The notes below the pieces were generated by a model. It did no database searches. It was not told the DNA's origin and saw only the letters and a list, made by a program, of their open reading frames with translations. A program made the position numbers and the translations under genes. Below are positions 7,131-7,312 of a stretch of DNA of 7,312 bases, in pieces (within the stretch, counting starts at the first letter, position 1; the number at the start of each line of letters is the position of its first letter). This DNA comes from an uncultured Lachnospiraceae bacterium (GTDB lineage Bacteria > Bacillota > Clostridia > Lachnospirales > Lachnospiraceae), in the NCBI GenBank assembly GCA_946549155.1, contig CAMNQN010000169.1:1-7312 (forward strand). The letters run 5' to 3'.

Positions 7131-7158
7131 TATTCTATACTAGTTTAAGTATAAAATA
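7131..7158 (-). promoter_or_regulatory. Inverted repeat, candidate operator in the control region of the ABC operon
   Basis: The arms 7131-7141 and 7148-7158 match at 10 of 11 positions around a 6-nt spacer. The core is TATACT-N6-AGTATA. A third half-site, TATACA, lies at 7125-7130, so half-sites alternate in orientation at about 12 and 11 nt, near one helical turn. It sits just after the upstream terminator and about 90 nt before the ATPase start, where a repressor site would be expected. The cognate regulator is not in the window. AT-rich DNA yields some palindromes by chance, but the arm length here makes that less likely. Confidence 0.5.
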
Positions 7159-7176
7159 GAATAAAAAAAGGAGCAA
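7148..7176 (-). promoter_or_regulatory. Weak candidate promoter for the ABC operon
   Basis: On the minus strand TTGCTC (7171-7176) and TATACT (7148-7153) are 17 nt apart. The -10 matches consensus at 5 of 6, the -35 only at 3 of 6, and the -35 overlaps the terminator hairpin. The -10 is one half-site of the inverted repeat, so a bound repressor would block it. Leader length would be about 97 nt. Confidence 0.3.
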
Positions 7177-7185
7177 GAGCCCCTT
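7162..7185 (-). terminator. Rho-independent terminator of an upstream minus-strand transcript
   Basis: On the minus strand AAGGGGC-TCTT-GCTCCTT forms a 7-bp stem (one G-U pair) with a tetraloop, and the run of seven T's ends at 7163. This is a textbook intrinsic terminator. It lies upstream of the ABC operon, so it must end a transcript whose gene is at or beyond the right edge of the window. It also insulates the ABC operon, which therefore needs its own promoter. Confidence 0.8.
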
Positions 7186-7312
7186 CCTTAAAGTTTTGTA
7201 AAAAATCCCGCAGGTTACTGTTTTGGCGGCAATGTTCTTTTCGTTTTGTTAAGTAGTAGGACGCAGGAAAAGACGGGGCCAGGCGGGCAGATGCCTCTGG
7301 AAAACTGCTCCG
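7186..7312. other. Right-edge stretch without a recognisable gene
   Basis: All three minus-strand frames are open from the window edge for some distance (stops at 7249-7251, 7215-7217 and 7145-7147), but none gives a protein I recognise. GC content drops noticeably left of about 7260, so a minus-strand gene could end near 7249 or 7215, a plausible distance before the terminator. A plus-strand ATG at 7291 lacks a good ribosome binding site. No call is made. Confidence 0.4.

Noticed and set aside
7145..7312. A minus-strand open frame of 55 codons entering from the right edge
   Set aside because: It would read through the terminator hairpin and T-run into the AT-rich control region, so it is unlikely to be coding. 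The residues match nothing known to me, and an open run of this length is not rare by chance.

Overview
The window looks like chromosome from a low-GC-lineage Gram-positive anaerobe of the Clostridia, most likely Lachnospiraceae-like. This is inferred from a two-subunit (split) transketolase, purine-rich ribosome binding sites, and a very large coiled-coil FtsX-type permease of a kind common in gut Firmicutes. The species cannot be named. The first 54 bases are almost pure C (poly-G on the coding strand) and read as a sequencing or assembly artefact at a contig end, so the downstream end of the left operon is probably missing.

All four supported genes are on the minus strand and are read from right to left. 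From the right: 7186-7312 holds no recognisable gene. A clear rho-independent terminator (7162-7185, minus) closes an upstream transcript whose gene lies beyond the window. Next comes an AT-rich control region with an 11-bp-arm inverted repeat (7131-7158). It leads into a two-gene ABC transporter operon: a MacB/LolD/FtsE-type ATPase (6337-7044) followed after 7 nt by a 1444-residue permease (1995-6329). The permease has eight predicted membrane segments in two FtsX-like halves. Its first extracellular domain carries an insertion of about 620 residues of heptad-rich coiled coil, broken at its exact middle by a Gly/Asp-rich linker. This suggests a long antiparallel helical hairpin projecting from the membrane.

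Downstream, a sigma-A-like promoter (1963-1991) sits in the 81-nt gap before the split transketolase pair. The N-terminal (thiamine-diphosphate-binding) subunit is at 1074-1913 and the C-terminal (pyrimidine-binding) subunit at 148-1086. They overlap by 13 nt and are evidently translated together to form one enzyme of the non-oxidative pentose phosphate pathway, or a relative acting on another ketose. A near-perfect 16-bp-arm inverted repeat contains the stop codon of the second subunit.

The ABC operon and the transketolase operon have no evident functional link. The most notable element is the giant coiled-coil permease. It belongs to a recognisable superfamily, but the role of the coiled-coil arm is not established from anything in this window.
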